From Salticus scenicus (taxonomy: Eukaryota > Arthropoda > Arachnida > Araneae > Salticidae), in contig OZ005648.1 in NCBI GenBank assembly GCA_963930645.1, forward strand, positions 155,333,035 through 155,397,034: a DNA stretch of 64,000 nt. The letters run 5' to 3'. Both the position numbers and the translations under genes were made by a program. Each line of letters opens with the position of its first letter. Position 1 is the first letter of the stretch. Positions 1-12,400 of this stretch are shown piece after piece. Below the pieces are notes generated by a model that worked only from the letters and a program-made list of their open reading frames with translations, did no database searches and was not told the origin of the DNA.

Positions 1-19
1 TTTTGTAGCATATTAACTA

Positions 20-419
20 TCTATAATAATAAAAGGATTGTCTGTATGTATGTCTGTCTGTTCTTCTATATGTTCAGCCCCTATTAAACGCAGAAGTACA
101 AAAATTGACATGCAGATGCTCAGGAGGCTTCCTGAGGGGGCTCCTGAAAACAGAATTTTAAAATTTTAATTAATTGCAGAGATATTAATTAAAAAGTCAA
201 CCTACATCAATTAAATATTAGCCATTTAAATATTTGTTTTAAATTTAATTGTTGCCAAAAAAAAATTTTGGTTCATTTTCTTTTACATTATTTTGACGTG
301 ATTAATAAAAAATTATCAAACCCAGATTTATTAGATTTGCTTATGAACATGAAAAAATGATGCTGTAATTATTATGACTTTAAAATTAAAATAATAATAA
401 TTAATAAAATACTTTTAGA
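20..419 (+). mobile_element. Helitron-like 5' end, plus strand
   Basis: The sequence TCTATAATAATAAAA follows an A and leads into a CTGT/TGTC-rich stretch, a layout typical of animal Helitron 5' ends, which begin with TC. Nearly the same sequence occurs inverted at about 4340-4558, and both copies continue alike for about 190 bp, including a shared 'gttcagcccct' and 'gagatattaattaaaaag'. A further relative of the 200-330 part lies at about 20815-20900. No coding sequence is present. The matching plus-strand 3' end cannot be assigned in this window. Confidence 0.45.
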
Positions 420-715
420 CTAGCAAACCCATGCGAAATTTTTGCAGTTTATTTCTTTTTTTATTTACCTTTAAAATTTGAAACTTATAAGTCTTACATC
501 AATATCACCATCCAATTAAAATTTTAATTCACCAGAGCCAAATTATTATTAGTTTTTGTAGGATAAAATGCTAATGATACTTAAACTAAATCATTCAAAG
601 AAAAGTTTCAAAATCATGTTTGACAACTTAGTTTTCACATTTCCCCTGGCAAAACAGCTTTAATAAAGAACCCCATTGGCAACTTTTAAATTTTTGCTAC
701 CATGTTAGCAAGGTC
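420..715 (-). mobile_element. Helitron-like 3' end, subfamily 1
   Basis: Read on the minus strand, this ends in a near-palindromic hairpin (432-446), then TGGGTTTG and CTAG followed by T, matching the Helitron 3' rule of hairpin plus CTRR. The same family recurs at 63706-63921 with hairpin 63718-63732, and more weakly at 11429-11480. The three copies share the terminal 'ctagcaaa' region; copies 420 and 63706 also share inner sequence such as 'aaatcattcaaagaaaa' and 'ccatgttagcaa'. Non-coding. Confidence 0.5.
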
Positions 716-1104
716 ACTTTTATTTTATTAAAAACTAGCAGGCTTTGCCAGCTTTGCTGGTCAGTGGTCACTATATTTAAATGAATTTTAAAAAAAGAAT
801 TAATATTTTTTATAATGTTCTACAAATTAAAATAGAAAATACTTTGAAATTACTTAAAAACTTCGCTTTGGGCCATCGACGACTTCAACAGAGACTTCTA
901 CACCGTAACGTCTTGGTAGTGGATAATTTAATTTATAGAAATGGCAATAATACAGGAGAAACTGCATTAGTCATTTTCTTTTTGATAATAAACAGAAGGA
1001 AAAATGCATAATATTTTACATGGAGATATTTTGTATAATTAGACCAATTAAAAAAAAAAATGCCTTTTCTTTTTTTCCCACTCACATAACAAAAATATTT
1101 AAAA

Positions 1105-1430
1105 CTAGCTGCCTTCGGTGACCAGCTGGTTCGCGATCCCTGAAAAATCCGACTTTACGAAACTCCTGCTCGGTGGCGCCTCTTTTTCCCGTTTCAGGTC
1201 TAATAACAGCTTATTGATAGATTGTGAAAATAGCTTATTGAAATCGCAGTAAATTCCCGTGCAGTAGCGCCTTCGGCACCCTCTTCCCTTTTCAATATCT
1301 AAAACAGCCTGTTTGCTCACCATGTTATGATCTTTCAAATTTCTGACTTTAGCTAAGTCCCGCTCGGTGGCGCCTTATCCCCGTTTTAGAACTTACAACA
1401 CCTTCCTTGCTCATTAGAATTTGAAATATT
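1105..1430 (-). mobile_element. Helitron-like 3' end, subfamily 2
   Basis: On the minus strand the sequence runs through the perfect palindrome ACCAGCTGGT (1121-1130) and ends CAGCTAG before T at 1104. The body contains two similar blocks, each with 'ctcggtggcgcct' (about 1169 and 1358) followed by a 'cccgttt' stretch, so it is internally repetitive. Its GC content is above that of its neighbours. Non-coding: the short open frame across it has no recognisable domain. Confidence 0.4.
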
Positions 1431-2846
1431 GAAATTTTAAAATATTACAGTGCCATCTGGCGGTATAAATTTCTGTAATATATTGTTCAATTCCAAATCA
1501 ACAAAGCTTTCAAATGATGTATTACTTATGAAATTATTTTAATTAGTAGCTGAGATACAAAAGAAAACCTAATCAGGACACCTTAAAACGTGTAAATCAG
1601 GTGAAATCTCTAATTCCACTTTCGATAATATAAAAATGAAATTATACTAATTAGAAGCTGAAATACAAAGATAATACAAACATTTTTTTAAAAAGATTTG
1701 TGTCTGACTTATCTGTGGTTTTCTCCAAAACTTGCTTAATTCTGGGCTATATACCGTTAAAAATTATTAGTACGAAATGTGAGCGAAAATCTGAATTTGA
1801 AACTCTGTAAAATATAAAAGAATAAAAATTTTCTGGTTTTTCCGTAGTTTTCTCCGAAAGTTTCGTACAGAATTTGAACGGCTTATATCATTTTAATAGC
1901 CTGCAATAAAAATACTTTAAAATATCTTTTGAATGATGTATTACAATCATGAATATCTTTGATATATTTTAGACTCAAAATGGCAAATCTATCAAGGGTG
2001 ATTAACGATTGTTATTGAAATCCGTCTAAAATTTAAGAATTCCAAAACTGCTTTTTTACAACCGAATTCATAAAAAAAAGGAAAAAAAAAAAAATTAATA
2101 TTATTCTGTTAAAAGTAACTTTTGGTGTCACTAACAGATGAAATAAAAATGAATTTAAATAAATATAATATGTCTATTTATTTTATTTTTAAAGCTATAC
2201 TTTAGATTTTTTAACTGCATACAGGTGAGCCATAATGATGGGCAATTTCGAAGTTCTGCTTTTGATCGATTTTAAATTGAAAAAATTCAAAAACTGCTTT
2301 TTTTATTTCCAGTACTTTGTCACGTGGGCGGTGGGCGAAAAACGAAAAGCACTTTATCGAATTCTCTCTTCTCTGTCAAGGTCAGTTGCCATGGTAACCC
2401 ACCCCATGAATCAAGTTAGCAAGCAGTATTCAGTTCATTACGGAATGGCGATGGCAGTTTTGAATGCTTTAATGCCTAAAATTAAAAAAATTATAACTCA
2501 TTCAGTTTTTGAAATTTTCTCTCAATCTCTTGGGAATTCAATTGTTGAAGCGAGATCTATATACAAAAAAAAAAAAAAGAAATGATTTATCTCTAAACGC
2601 TTTTGAGTTATAAAATGTTTTTTGAAAAAAATCGATGTTTCGTAAAATCTAAAAATATGGATCGCTAATCCGTATTTTGTAAAAATGTTTATATGGTTCG
2701 AAAGAGGATTAAATGACCTTTCTGAATATACCAGTTGTTAAGAAATGGAACAGTCACTCGGATGTACTGGGCGTTCCAAAAAAGATGATCGATAAAAAGA
2801 GAAATTTCCGACCCTTTTTAAAACTCTATTACTTAAAAAATACCTT

Positions 2847-3222
2847 TTATAATGCTCTGTTACGATGCTAAAGATCTTTCAGGGCGAAATCTGCCCCTTC
2901 TTCAGTAGCTACATGGTCTGTCTCTGTTGTTGAAACTGATTTTTCATCTTGCTTTTTTTACCGGTCTTGTTCTCCATGATGTGGCGCCACACTTGATCCA
3001 AATCGGCGCGCGACTCATGCCCGTTACACGCTAATTTGTCTTTAACTATTTCTATGGTTTCACGGTAAAAGGCGTAATCGGGGTTGTTATAATTTGCTAC
3101 AAGACCGGGAAAAAGAAGCAAGATGAAAAATCAGTTTCAACAACAGAGACAGACCATGTAGCTACTGAAGAAGAGGCGGATTTCGCCCTGAAAGATCTTT
3201 AGCATCGTAACAGAGCATTATA
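2847..3222. repeat. Palindrome with 105-bp arms
   Basis: The arms 2847-2952 and 3118-3222 are reverse complements with only a few mismatches and frame a 165-bp spacer. They share, for example, 'tgctctgttacgatgctaaa' on the left and its complement on the right. A 70-codon minus-strand open frame crosses the spacer and one arm; I see no known domain in it. This may be a fold-back element or a local inverted duplication. No target duplication was found outside the arms. Confidence 0.75.
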
Positions 3223-4340
3223 ATGTAGTCGGTATTTTATTAAAATGTAGAACAGTAAAAGAGTTACTGAGAAAAACCATAACTGAAGATTGTTTTATTT
3301 ACTTGCTACTTGAAAGAAAGTTGTATATAAAATCAAATCTCTTTTATTTCTTTAAAAAATAGACATTCATTCATGAACATAACTTGAATTCATAAGATGA
3401 TCATTTTCAGCAATTTAATAAAAGCAGTTAATTATACAACAACTTTAAATTATTAATATACTTTGAAAAACTTAACAATTTAAAAGAAAACTTGACAAAC
3501 TATTTTGATCCGGACCAGCCGGTCAATTATTACATTACTACATCAGATAACAGGATCCATGCCAAAGAACAATACCCCTCAGAACTAAACAGATCTGGTA
3601 TTTATATATATGAAATAAGGACGTTTAGATCGTCATCGATCAAACGGACGAATCACAAACGAACACCTGGCAGGTGTAAAAAGAAACAATTAAGATTTGC
3701 ATAATGACGATCGATCTTTAGCTACGATGTCGCCATCTAGTGGGAAAAACATTGTTAGAAAATTTGAAACAGTCCAGAATTGATAAAGAAAGGTGTTGCA
3801 TGGAAAAGATCGTTTTTAATGTAAACAAAACGGTTATTGATAATTAACAGTATAAAAATAAAGTTTAAACAACTGAAAAATAAGGAACTGAAGTAAGTAT
3901 GTTTTAATTTATAATCTATTAAATAAATTAAATAAGTTATTTTATAAAAATGATAAAATGACTAAACATAGCATGAACATTCAAAACAGATGATATAATA
4001 TGATTAAATAGCTATGTCTATAAGCATGAGGGAAATTAGGAGGCGATGAGAATAAAATAAACTAAGGATTTTCTATCATATAAAAGGTATTTATTAAGTA
4101 ATTGAATTTAAATTTGGTCTGTTTTAAAAGTTTTTAAATTTTTAATTTTAAACCTTTTTAAAACTTTTTTTAAAAATATAAAAAAATCCGTATTATTTAT
4201 TGTACTTTAAGAATCGGTAATAAATGCTCTTTCTTGTGGTACAGGTGTATTTTTGATATTTCCAACAGATCGGCAGCGATCGTTTTAGAAAAACCCGCAA
4301 AATTTTTCTCTCTCTGCTTTCTCTTTTGAGGAACACGCTG
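3223..4340. other. AT-rich stretch, nothing identified
   Basis: Mostly AT-rich sequence without convincing coding potential. A short less AT-rich patch (3490-3740) has a 70-codon open frame with no recognisable motif. A 'gccatctagtggg' motif at about 3731 is of a kind common in arthropod repeats. Confidence 0.4.
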
Positions 4341-4560
4341 AAGGGCGGAAATTACGATCCGCTCGCTTTTTAATTAGACATTGGTCGACCTTTTTAATTA
4401 ATATCTCTGGAACTTATTAAAATTTTTAAATTCTGTTTTCACTATCAACTCGGGAAGGCTTCTGAACACCCGTATGTCAAATTTTATACTTCTGTATTCA
4501 GTAGGGGCTGAACGTATAGATGCACAGACAGACAGACATCTTCTTTTATTATTATAGATA

Positions 4561-4850
4561 AAATTGAGAAAAATTGTGCAAACACGTTTAAACCGCTTGG
4601 ACATCTTTGCGGAATTTGAAATTCAGCACTGAAGTAGCTTGGACGTTTTTCGTCAAAATGTTTACTTATGCATTTGCAATACCCACATTAACTCATAAAA
4701 TAAAATTGTGAAAAATTGTGCAAAAACACTGAAACAGCTTGGACCTCTTGGTGGAATTTGAAATTTGACACTGAAGTAGCTCGGATGTTTCTAGCCAAAA
4801 TGTTTACTTATGCATTTGTGATACCCATATCAACTCATCGCCGAAATGAC
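4561..4850. repeat. Two tandem copies of a 143-bp unit
   Basis: The unit starting 'attgtgcaaa' occurs at about 4573 and 4716. Both copies continue through 'cttgga', 'cactgaagtagct', and 'caaaatgtttacttatgcat'. They lie directly beside the Helitron-like 5' end at 4558. The open frame at 4716-4916 is part of this repeat. Confidence 0.7.
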
Positions 4851-5049
4851 AACAAAATAAAAAACAAGTCGTTCCGGCTTATTCAGAAGGGTAGGTTGAT
4901 TTCTTTTTCCTTATAAAGCAGCCGTCATTTTAATTCGAAACAGCGGCAACAAATTATTAATGTACTTGGTAGAAATATTGATGTAGACTGCGCACATATG
5001 GAGTTTTAAGCAAATCTGTTCATAAATACATTTTTATGTGAACTTAAAA

Positions 5050-7150
5050 TTTTCAAGTGGCCGGCACTTGGAAACAAAATGGTGGGTTAAGTTGACAAAT
5101 ATATGAAATGTATTTGTGAGATGATAAGTCTACTGTACACACCTAGTTTGAATTAATTCAAAATCTCAAAAGTCATCGTGTTGAAAAATTAAGTGACTGC
5201 CACTTCGATCAAAATGGCAGAGAAAGTTGCTCATCTAAGATATCGTTGCAAATTTGAAAATAATTTTTTTTTTTTTTTTTTTGTAGAAATTCTTTCAAAG
5301 AGGCTTAGTAAGACAATAACAATGTTAGTTTTCAGCATTTCTAGTTTGTTTTGCATTAAAATAGCCTAATTTTTCCTTAAAAACACATTAAAAAGATCCA
5401 GTAACACAGGTAATAGATTTGGCGACTTTGCGAGAAAATACTTATTATCGATATACCAAAGATGGACGCAATAACGTGATTGGTTCACAAGTTACGTGAA
5501 TTTTCTAGATTTTTGTTGTTTGAATGATAAATCCAATTTTCAAATTTGACTTGAATTGATTAAGTATTTCTCAAGTTACCGTGATAACAAATTTTCAAGT
5601 GGCCGCCACTTGGAAACAATACAGTGGAACAAGTTGCCCAACAAACACATCCAAGATATTTGAAGCATAGGTTCACTGTCCAACTGTGGTTTAAATCAGA
5701 GCTGTGTTTCAAAAGTTATTATTATGGCAAATTTTCAAGTGGCAATCTAAGTGGCTGCGACTTAGAAACAAAATGGTAAAACAACTTACTCATCGAAATC
5801 ATCCAGTATATTTGTATGATAAGTTCATTGTCCAGTTCTAGTTTAAATTAAATCAGTATTTCAAAAATTATCATCATAAGAAATTTTCAGGTGGCACCAC
5901 TTGTAAAAAAAAAAAGTGGAGTGAGATGCCCAGCGAACTTAAGTGAGATATTTGAATGATAAATTCACTACCCAAATTTGATGCGAATTGATTCTGTATT
6001 ACTAAAGTTACCATAATGACAAATTTTCAAGTGGCCGCCACTTGGGAATAAAATTGCGGATCAAGTCACCAAGTGAACTTATCCTAGATATTTGAACCAT
6101 AAGTTCACTATCCAACTTTTATTTGAATCAGTTTAGTATTTTAAAAGTTATCGTGTGGCATATTTTCAAGTGGCAGTGTGATTTCAAGTGGCTGGGACTT
6201 AGAAACAAGATGTCGGGACAAGTTGCCCAGTGAAAACATTCAAGGTAATTATATGATAATATCACTGTCAAAATTTGGTTCCATTTGGAGTATTATTTTG
6301 GAAATTATCATGGTTTTAAATTTTCAAGTGGTGGCCTGATTTCAAATGGTCCCGCTTAACTTAAGATATCTGCCACTTTAATAAAAATGGCAGATTAAGT
6401 TCATTAATAAATTTATTTGAGACACTTGTATAATCTATGTATACATCAAAATTTAAAAAAAATCGGAATACGCTTTTTACAATTTGAATTTGAAATTTTC
6501 AAGTGGTCTCCACTTGAAAACAAAATGGTGAAGCAACTTGGTCAACAAATTCGTCTAAGTTATTTATAAGATAGATTAAGATACTGTCCAAATTTGGTTC
6601 GATTTGGAGTATTATTTCAGAAGTTATTGTGATTTTAAATTTTCAAGTGGTAGCGTGGTTTCAAGTGGTCCCGCGTAACTTAAGATATCTACTACTTTAT
6701 TAAAAATGATGGATAAATTTCATTAATAAACATTATTGAGACCTTTATGTTGCCTATATTTACATCAAATTTAAAACAAATTCGGAATACGCTTTTTACA
6801 ATTTGAATTTGAAATTTTCAAGTGGTCTCCACTTGAAAACAAAATGGCGGAGCAACTTGGTTAATAAACTCATCTAAGATATGTATAAGATAAGTTAAGA
6901 CACTGTCCAAATTTGGTTCGATTTGGAGTATTATTTCAGAAGTTATAGTGATTTTAAATTTTCAAGTGGTAGCCTGATTTCAAGAGGTCCCGCTTAACTT
7001 AAAGTATCTGCCACTTTATTAAAAATGGCGGATAAACTTCATTAAGACCTTTATGTGGCCTGTATTTACATCAAAATTCAAGCAAATCATGCTTTAAATA
7101 TGCTTTTTACAATGTCGGTTTGAAATTTTCAAGTGGCTGCCACTTGAAAA
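5050..7150. repeat. Array with iterated palindromic motif
   Basis: Degenerate units of about 140-180 bp each carry 'attttcaagtgg' and often the palindrome CAAGTGGCNGCCACTTG, for instance at 5054-5070, 5596-5612, 6028-6044 and 7131-7147, usually followed by 'gaaacaaaatgg'. Units nearest the right end (about 6300-7150) are longest and most alike and add 'cgcttttacaattt'-like and 'ttggttcgatttggagtatt' blocks. No coding potential. A relative of the left flank (about 5280-5490) occurs inverted at about 60840-61130. Confidence 0.8.
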
Positions 7151-7275
7151 CAGAAAGTCGGAGCAACTTGGTTAACGAACTTATCCAAGATATTTATAAG
7201 ATTAGTTCACTGTTCAAATTTGGTTCAATTTCGAGTATTATTTCGGGAGTTATCGTGATGACAAAATTTTCATTA

Positions 7276-7590
7276 TACCGGGTGATTCAAAATAGATGTT
7301 ACAGCAATTATATCGTAACTAAGAAAGATAGAAACATACTTCCAATTACAAAATTAAGAGTAGATTTCAGATATGGAATTTTTTTTTGTCAAAAGGGACT
7401 GTATACATATTAAATACGAAATTTAATTTTTATACGGTCCCTCCTATCATGTGACTTATATTTAGAAAAATATTCTCCTCGCTCTAACAAGCAAAATAAA
7501 AAAAAAATCATCTCTCTAAGTCAAAATCTCGCTGAGTTATTGCAATTTGAAAATGATGACTTACACGACTTTTTTTTCAATTTTGGCATC
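7276..7590 (+). repeat. Terminal 'ccgggtgattcaaaa' repeat, left copy
   Basis: This 300-bp sequence begins TACCGGGTGATTCAAAATAG and recurs as an inverted copy at about 18480-18797, with shared blocks such as 'aaaatattctcctcgctcta' and 'aaaatctcgctgagttattg'. The start resembles the ends of mariner-type MITEs in arthropods, but no matching second terminal repeat was located next to either copy. The open frame at 7120-7413 is only repeat sequence. Confidence 0.7.
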
Positions 7591-7599
7591 TATTTTTCG

Positions 7600-7640
7600 A
7601 CGCCAACCAATACCTTCTAATCAAGGCCTTCCAACCGCAA
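7600..7640 (+). repeat. Short repeat, inverted copy near 11185
   Basis: The block 'ataccttctaatcaaggcct' with its neighbours matches the reverse complement of 11180-11215. The 3.6 kb between them holds only AT-rich repeat sequence. The pair may be the ends of an old element or two copies of one repeat. Confidence 0.5.
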
Positions 7641-7870
7641 AACCGGAAGTGGTGTGACGTATGAGCATTTGGGCTAGTTATTTCACATGTAATGAGAGCG
7701 TCGAATTCGAATTTCGAATACTTTCTTATTAGAAATTTTAAATCGTTGATGTCGTTTAGCGTGTTTCTAATAATTTTCAATTATATTAAAGAACCCGAGA
7801 GTTTTTCAAATCAGCGAATCGAGTTTACAACCAAAAGTAAGTGTTAAATACTTTATTTTATTATATATTT

Positions 7871-8540
7871 TTACTTTCTCCTATATGTAATATAGAGAAA
7901 GTATTGGATTCGCGAAAATTTTCGACCTCCATATATTTGTAAAGTTAAGTGCGTACTAATATTTTTATACACATAATTGCAACGCTGTATTTTTCCCTAA
8001 AGATAGTTCAGAAGTGTTCTATATTTAAAATTTTTAATGAGATGAATTCAAAAATTTAAAAGGTTCTTTGTTTATCTGTTATGTATTCTATGTATTTTTT
8101 TTTTTTTTTTTTCATTTCGAAATAAATAAATGTATCTTTTTTAATTTGAATATTTTTGGCAAATGCTTGATAATTGTAATATGTAATAAAAAATTGACTT
8201 TTTAGTTATTAACTATTTGATACCAAATTTTTCAGAACAAATTTGAGCAAAAATAATATGAATTTAAATTACTACATACTATATTCTGTTCTTAGTTTAA
8301 AATCAAATTGTTCTTGTACGCAATATTAATTATTAGCGATAAATAATAGATATCTTGGTAAATATATATATATATAAGCATATATATGTATATTCAACTT
8401 CATGTTATGTGTTTCATTAAAATGATTGATGATTGTAATAAAATGTTGATATTTTTAGTTATTAAAAATTTGATTTTTTTTTTTTCAGAACAAATTTAAC
8501 CAAAAATAATATGAGTTTAAATTATTAGTTATTCTGTTCC
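7871..8540 (+). mobile_element. Hairpin-started element, degenerate copy
   Basis: A terminal hairpin of the type ACTTTCTC..GAGAAAGT (7873-7902) is followed by 'attggattcgcgaaaatttt' and 'cgacctcc'. This matches the starts of the better copies at 24700, 32657, 42922 and 48286. The remainder is AT-rich and the 3' end is not recognised. Confidence 0.5.
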
Positions 8541-8780
8541 CAATTCAAAATCAAATTGTTCATGTGTAGCATATTAAATATTCGTGATAAACAAAAGGTA
8601 TCTTATTAAAAACATATTTCTTGTTAATTGTTTCATTCTTAGAACATTTAAATTTAAGAACAATTCAAAATCAAATTGTTCATGTGTAGCATATTAAATA
8701 TTCGTGATAAACAAAAGGTATCTTATTAAAAACATATTTCTTGTTAATTCTTTCATTCTTAGCACATTTAAATTTAAGAA
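8541..8780. repeat. Recent 120-bp tandem duplication
   Basis: 8541-8660 and 8661-8780 are nearly identical; I see only two or three differences in 120 bp. A more diverged relative precedes them at about 8290-8350 (shared 'aaaatcaaattgttc'). The high identity marks a recent duplication inside an otherwise decayed area. Confidence 0.85.
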
Positions 8781-8929
8781 CCATTTGCTATTTCAATTAA
8801 TTTTTTTTTTTTCCCTTTTAACTATGCTTTATAAATTAAGTAATCGATCGTAAATATTCAGTTGTATATACTATTTCCACAATAACTTAAAATTCATTTT
8901 TATTTTATTCTATTTACATAACAATAAAG

Positions 8930-9700
8930 TATTGGATTTTTGAAAACTTTCTTTATTTGGCTTTTGGTTCATTTACACATTTTGAGATTTCTTTAAACTC
9001 TTTTTAGGAGATAACTGACTATGTATAATCAAATTTTTATGTTTTGAGTGCTGTATCAGTATCTCGCAAAATAATGAACCGAATTGTGAAAAAGTTTATA
9101 TTTCGATGCACTTTGATATAAATTGGTTCTAAATAGCTTTTGGTACATATCGCCCAACTAATGGCGCTGCTATGCTGCAATTTCCCACAATTAAGGAAAG
9201 ATTATACCTTAGCTTCTATTGTGTGTAACTTTCCCTAACTTGATGTGCAAGTAGTCGATTGTGAAATACTATGTTTATTCAACTTAGGTGCATATCTGAC
9301 TACAGGTAATGCTAGTATGTTGCAATTTTCTCCTTTTAAGAAAACACTATAATTGAGCTTCTATGATATATAAAAGCACTAAACTTGATACGTGCAACAG
9401 CCATTATAAACTATTATACTGATTAAATTTGGACGCATATCGGCCGACCGATGTCTTTGGCATGATGCAAATTTCTCCATTTATAGGCGAGCCATATCTC
9501 AGCTTCTATGATATATATATGCATTGAATTTTATATGTAAGATGTATGTTATGAAAAACTATGCCGAATCAATTTGGATGAACATGAGATGACGTGCGGT
9601 ACTGTTACTTTGTGTAAATTTCCAGATAGTTATATCTCAGCATCTATTGGTTAAATTAGTTTGTAAAATATTTATTGTGAGAAGCTGTGTTGATTAAAAA
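8930..9700 (+). mobile_element. Hairpin-type family with ~140-bp internal units
   Basis: After a degenerate 'aagtattggattt' start come about four tandem units of 135-145 bp. They share 'tatcggcc..tgatgg', 'gctatgctgcaattt' and 'tatctcagcttctat'. The same array appears at 34750-35350 in the same orientation and at about 49680-50290 inverted. No coding sequence. Confidence 0.6.
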
Positions 9701-9779
9701 AAAAAAAAATGTAATAAAATAAAGATTTATAAAATTTTCAACTGAAACGTATCTAATATTAATTTTGGACACTTTCCAA

Positions 9780-12400
9780 CAAAATTGAAAATAGTTTATG
9801 ATTTCAATTTGTCTGTCCGTCTCTAGGGTGTGTAAACATTTTCACAATTTCACCAAACTGATATATGTTATTCATGTTCACGATGGCATTTTCCCATTGA
9901 AAGTGATATAAATACCACGACTATTTTTCCCAGGTACATCAAAAAAGAATGCTAATGCCTTGTGTTTTATGGGAAGCATTTCTAAAAATTACAGTTAACA
10001 TAGTACTGCACAAATCATAATTAAATTTACATTTGTTATCCATATGCTAAAACATGTTTTATAAATTATGGTATGTTAGGCATTAAGATTGACAGGACTA
10101 CAGTAAATATTTGGATACATTAAGGGCTACAGTTGGAAAATGCTGGAATTGCATTTCGGTTTGTACTAATGGTTAAGGTTAACACTTTTCAACAATATTT
10201 AAGAGTGATTATGAATTTAATTTATCTGTCTTTCTGTCTGTAGTGTGATCATGTAAGCAACGTATATTGAAAGTTAAACGATATTCTTGTTTATAATACT
10301 GTAATGACTTATTTATCCTTTTTAATATTTATATCTTTCTTTCACCTTCCTTCTGTATTTATCTCAGTAATTCAAATATGTAAATACATACACACAGACA
10401 CACGTGTATAATTTACAAAGTTTAAAATATTTTATATATTCTGCTTTAAAAATTAGATTTTTTTTTTTTTAAGGTTCTTATGGTAGTTCTAAAAATAATG
10501 AACAAGTCTTTTTTTTTTTTTTTTTTTTTTTTTTGTATTTGAAATCTATGTGACTTATTGTCCTATTTAACAAAATAAATCTTATTTTTTGAAATATGAA
10601 TACATAAAAATTCAATCAGTAAAGAAATATGTCTATAATGGTGATTTCCGAAAACATTTTTTTTTTTCTCTCTGTATATATTAGTTTTTTTCTTTTCACG
10701 TTAATTCAAAATGAAACTTAGACAAATGACAAATTTTCTCTCGGATTCATTGTTAAAAATTTCCGAAACTTATAGGTAAATGGTTATTTCTCATTAAAGC
10801 TTTATACTTTTTAGTTTAGTAATTATATTAAAATAATAAATGTAATAAATAAAACTGGGAGTAAAAACAGCATTTGAATAACTATATCAAACATATATAT
10901 TTTTATTAACATTACTAGTAGGCAAAAAGGGTAAACACCAGCAGTCATACATAAAATCTCTTACTTATGCGGGAGAAATACATAAATTAGTTTTAAAAGC
11001 ATAATTTCCCTTTTTATGTTTACAATTTCAAATATTTCTCTCTTTTAATTATACATTCCAATACTCTCATAATCTTAGTATACTAAATAACTTCTTGTCA
11101 TCTCAAAATATTTCTAAATCCATTTTCAAAGATGTGCATAAAAAGTAGCCCAAAGCATGTGACGTCACAATCATCTTGGAAGGCCTTGATTAGAAGGTAT
11201 TGCGCCAACGGGCTAACTTTAGGGGGTTATCTATGAGTAGAGAAAAATTTAAAAAAGATCCTTTATTTTAAAATAGCAACTAAAATCTTTCAAACACGTG
11301 AAATCAACAATTTTAAGAATTTAATGTAAATTTACATTATTTCGTATTGTTAAAAAATTTAATAGTTAAATTTCTTAGGGGGTCACCTGCAAATTAAAAC
11401 ACGTTAACAGAGGGAAAAAACTAAAAGACTAGCAAAACCGTGTGAAATTCTCGCGCTTTATTTTTACCACTTTCCATCATGGTTGATAAATTTAATGACT
11501 TTGGCTCTTTAACAATTCCAGCAAGATTGAAAAGTGTTAATGACTTCGATTTGTGTGTCTGTCCATCCGTCTTTCTGTGTGTCTGCACTCTAACTCCCAT
11601 GAATATTCATAGAATTTCCTGAAACTGATATATGTTATTTGAGTTCACTATCGGATGTTCCTTATTGAAAATGGAGTGAATACATCTGCTAGCTAGTGCA
11701 CAGGGACACCCGAAAGTATTCCAAAGCATTGTGTTCTATGAGAGGTATTTTTATAAACCATATTTTAATACCTTTAATTTATGAATATATTAATAAAATT
11801 GAAATACGTTATTATAGTTTTCTATCGGATATTTTCTATAGAAAATGGAGTAAACACCATCACTGGTTTGTATACAGGGACACCCGAAAGTATTCCAAAG
11901 CATTGCGTTCTATGTGAAGATATTTCTATAAACCAATATTTAATTACTTTGCATACATCTTAATGAAATTGAAATATGTTATTCATATGCACAAAAGAAT
12001 GCTTTCTATACTGTACAGTACAACTAACATTAGATTTACAGGGCACGGAAAAATATTCAGTTACGTTAAGGGTTATTATTGGACATTTGCTGGAATTGTA
12101 TTTTCGTTTACATTAAACATTTTCTAACAATTTTTAACTGTGAATAAAATTTCAATTTGCATTTTTTTTTTTTTTTGGTCTGACTGTCCATCTGTCTGTC
12201 TGCCCGCCCCCAGCGTCTGTAAATATTTTCAGAAATGATATATATTATTCAGGTTTACTATATAATATTCCCTATTTAAAGTGGCATTAATTAATTCTTT
12301 ACAATTGGTTTATGTACAGGAACGCACAAAAGATGCCAATGTATTGCGTTTTGGGACAGATATTCTTATGAATTACATTTAAATAATTTTTATACTGTAA
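9780..12400 (+). repeat. Dispersed 'acaggga-caca' repeat units
   Basis: Units carrying a (C/T)ATCTGTC..CTGTC stretch, then 'aaactgatatatgttatt', then a block such as 'agtattccaaagcattg' recur at about 9830-9980, 10080-10210, 11530-11740, 11800-11930, 12040-12110 and 12180-12360. Relatives occur at 13850-14400 and inverted at 17600-18230. 10509-10534 is a run of 26 T. No supported gene. Confidence 0.55.
11429..11500 (-). mobile_element. Helitron-like 3' end, subfamily 1, degraded
   Basis: 'gactagcaaaaccgtgtgaa' repeats the minus-strand terminus seen at 420 and 63706: CTAG at 11429-11432, then a weak hairpin. Similarity fades within about 70 bp. Confidence 0.4.

Larger units (their letters stand above)
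735..4558 (-). mobile_element. Putative non-autonomous Helitron
   Basis: The minus-strand 3' terminus at 735 has a perfect hairpin, CCAGC-TTT-GCTGG at 748-760 (plus strand), 12 nt from a terminal CTAG with T beyond. The minus-strand 5' terminus at 4558 starts TCTATAATAATAAAA with an A before it. Both ends fit insertion between A and T. The 3.8-kb interior has no Rep/helicase open frame, and contains another Helitron-like 3' end (1105) and a palindrome (2847-3222). Pairing of these two ends is inference; they could belong to different copies. Confidence 0.4.

Noticed and set aside
2235..2585. 116-codon open frame
   Set aside because: Ends in poly(A)-coded lysines and lies inside the putative Helitron body; no recognisable domain.
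2909..3121. MADF-like DNA-binding protein fragment
   Set aside because: A faint resemblance (WRHI and basic tail) in a 70-codon frame that is half made of palindrome arm; too weak to call.
5050..7150. CRISPR-like spaced repeats
   Set aside because: Unit length is 140-180 bp with degenerate repeats throughout and the DNA is eukaryotic.
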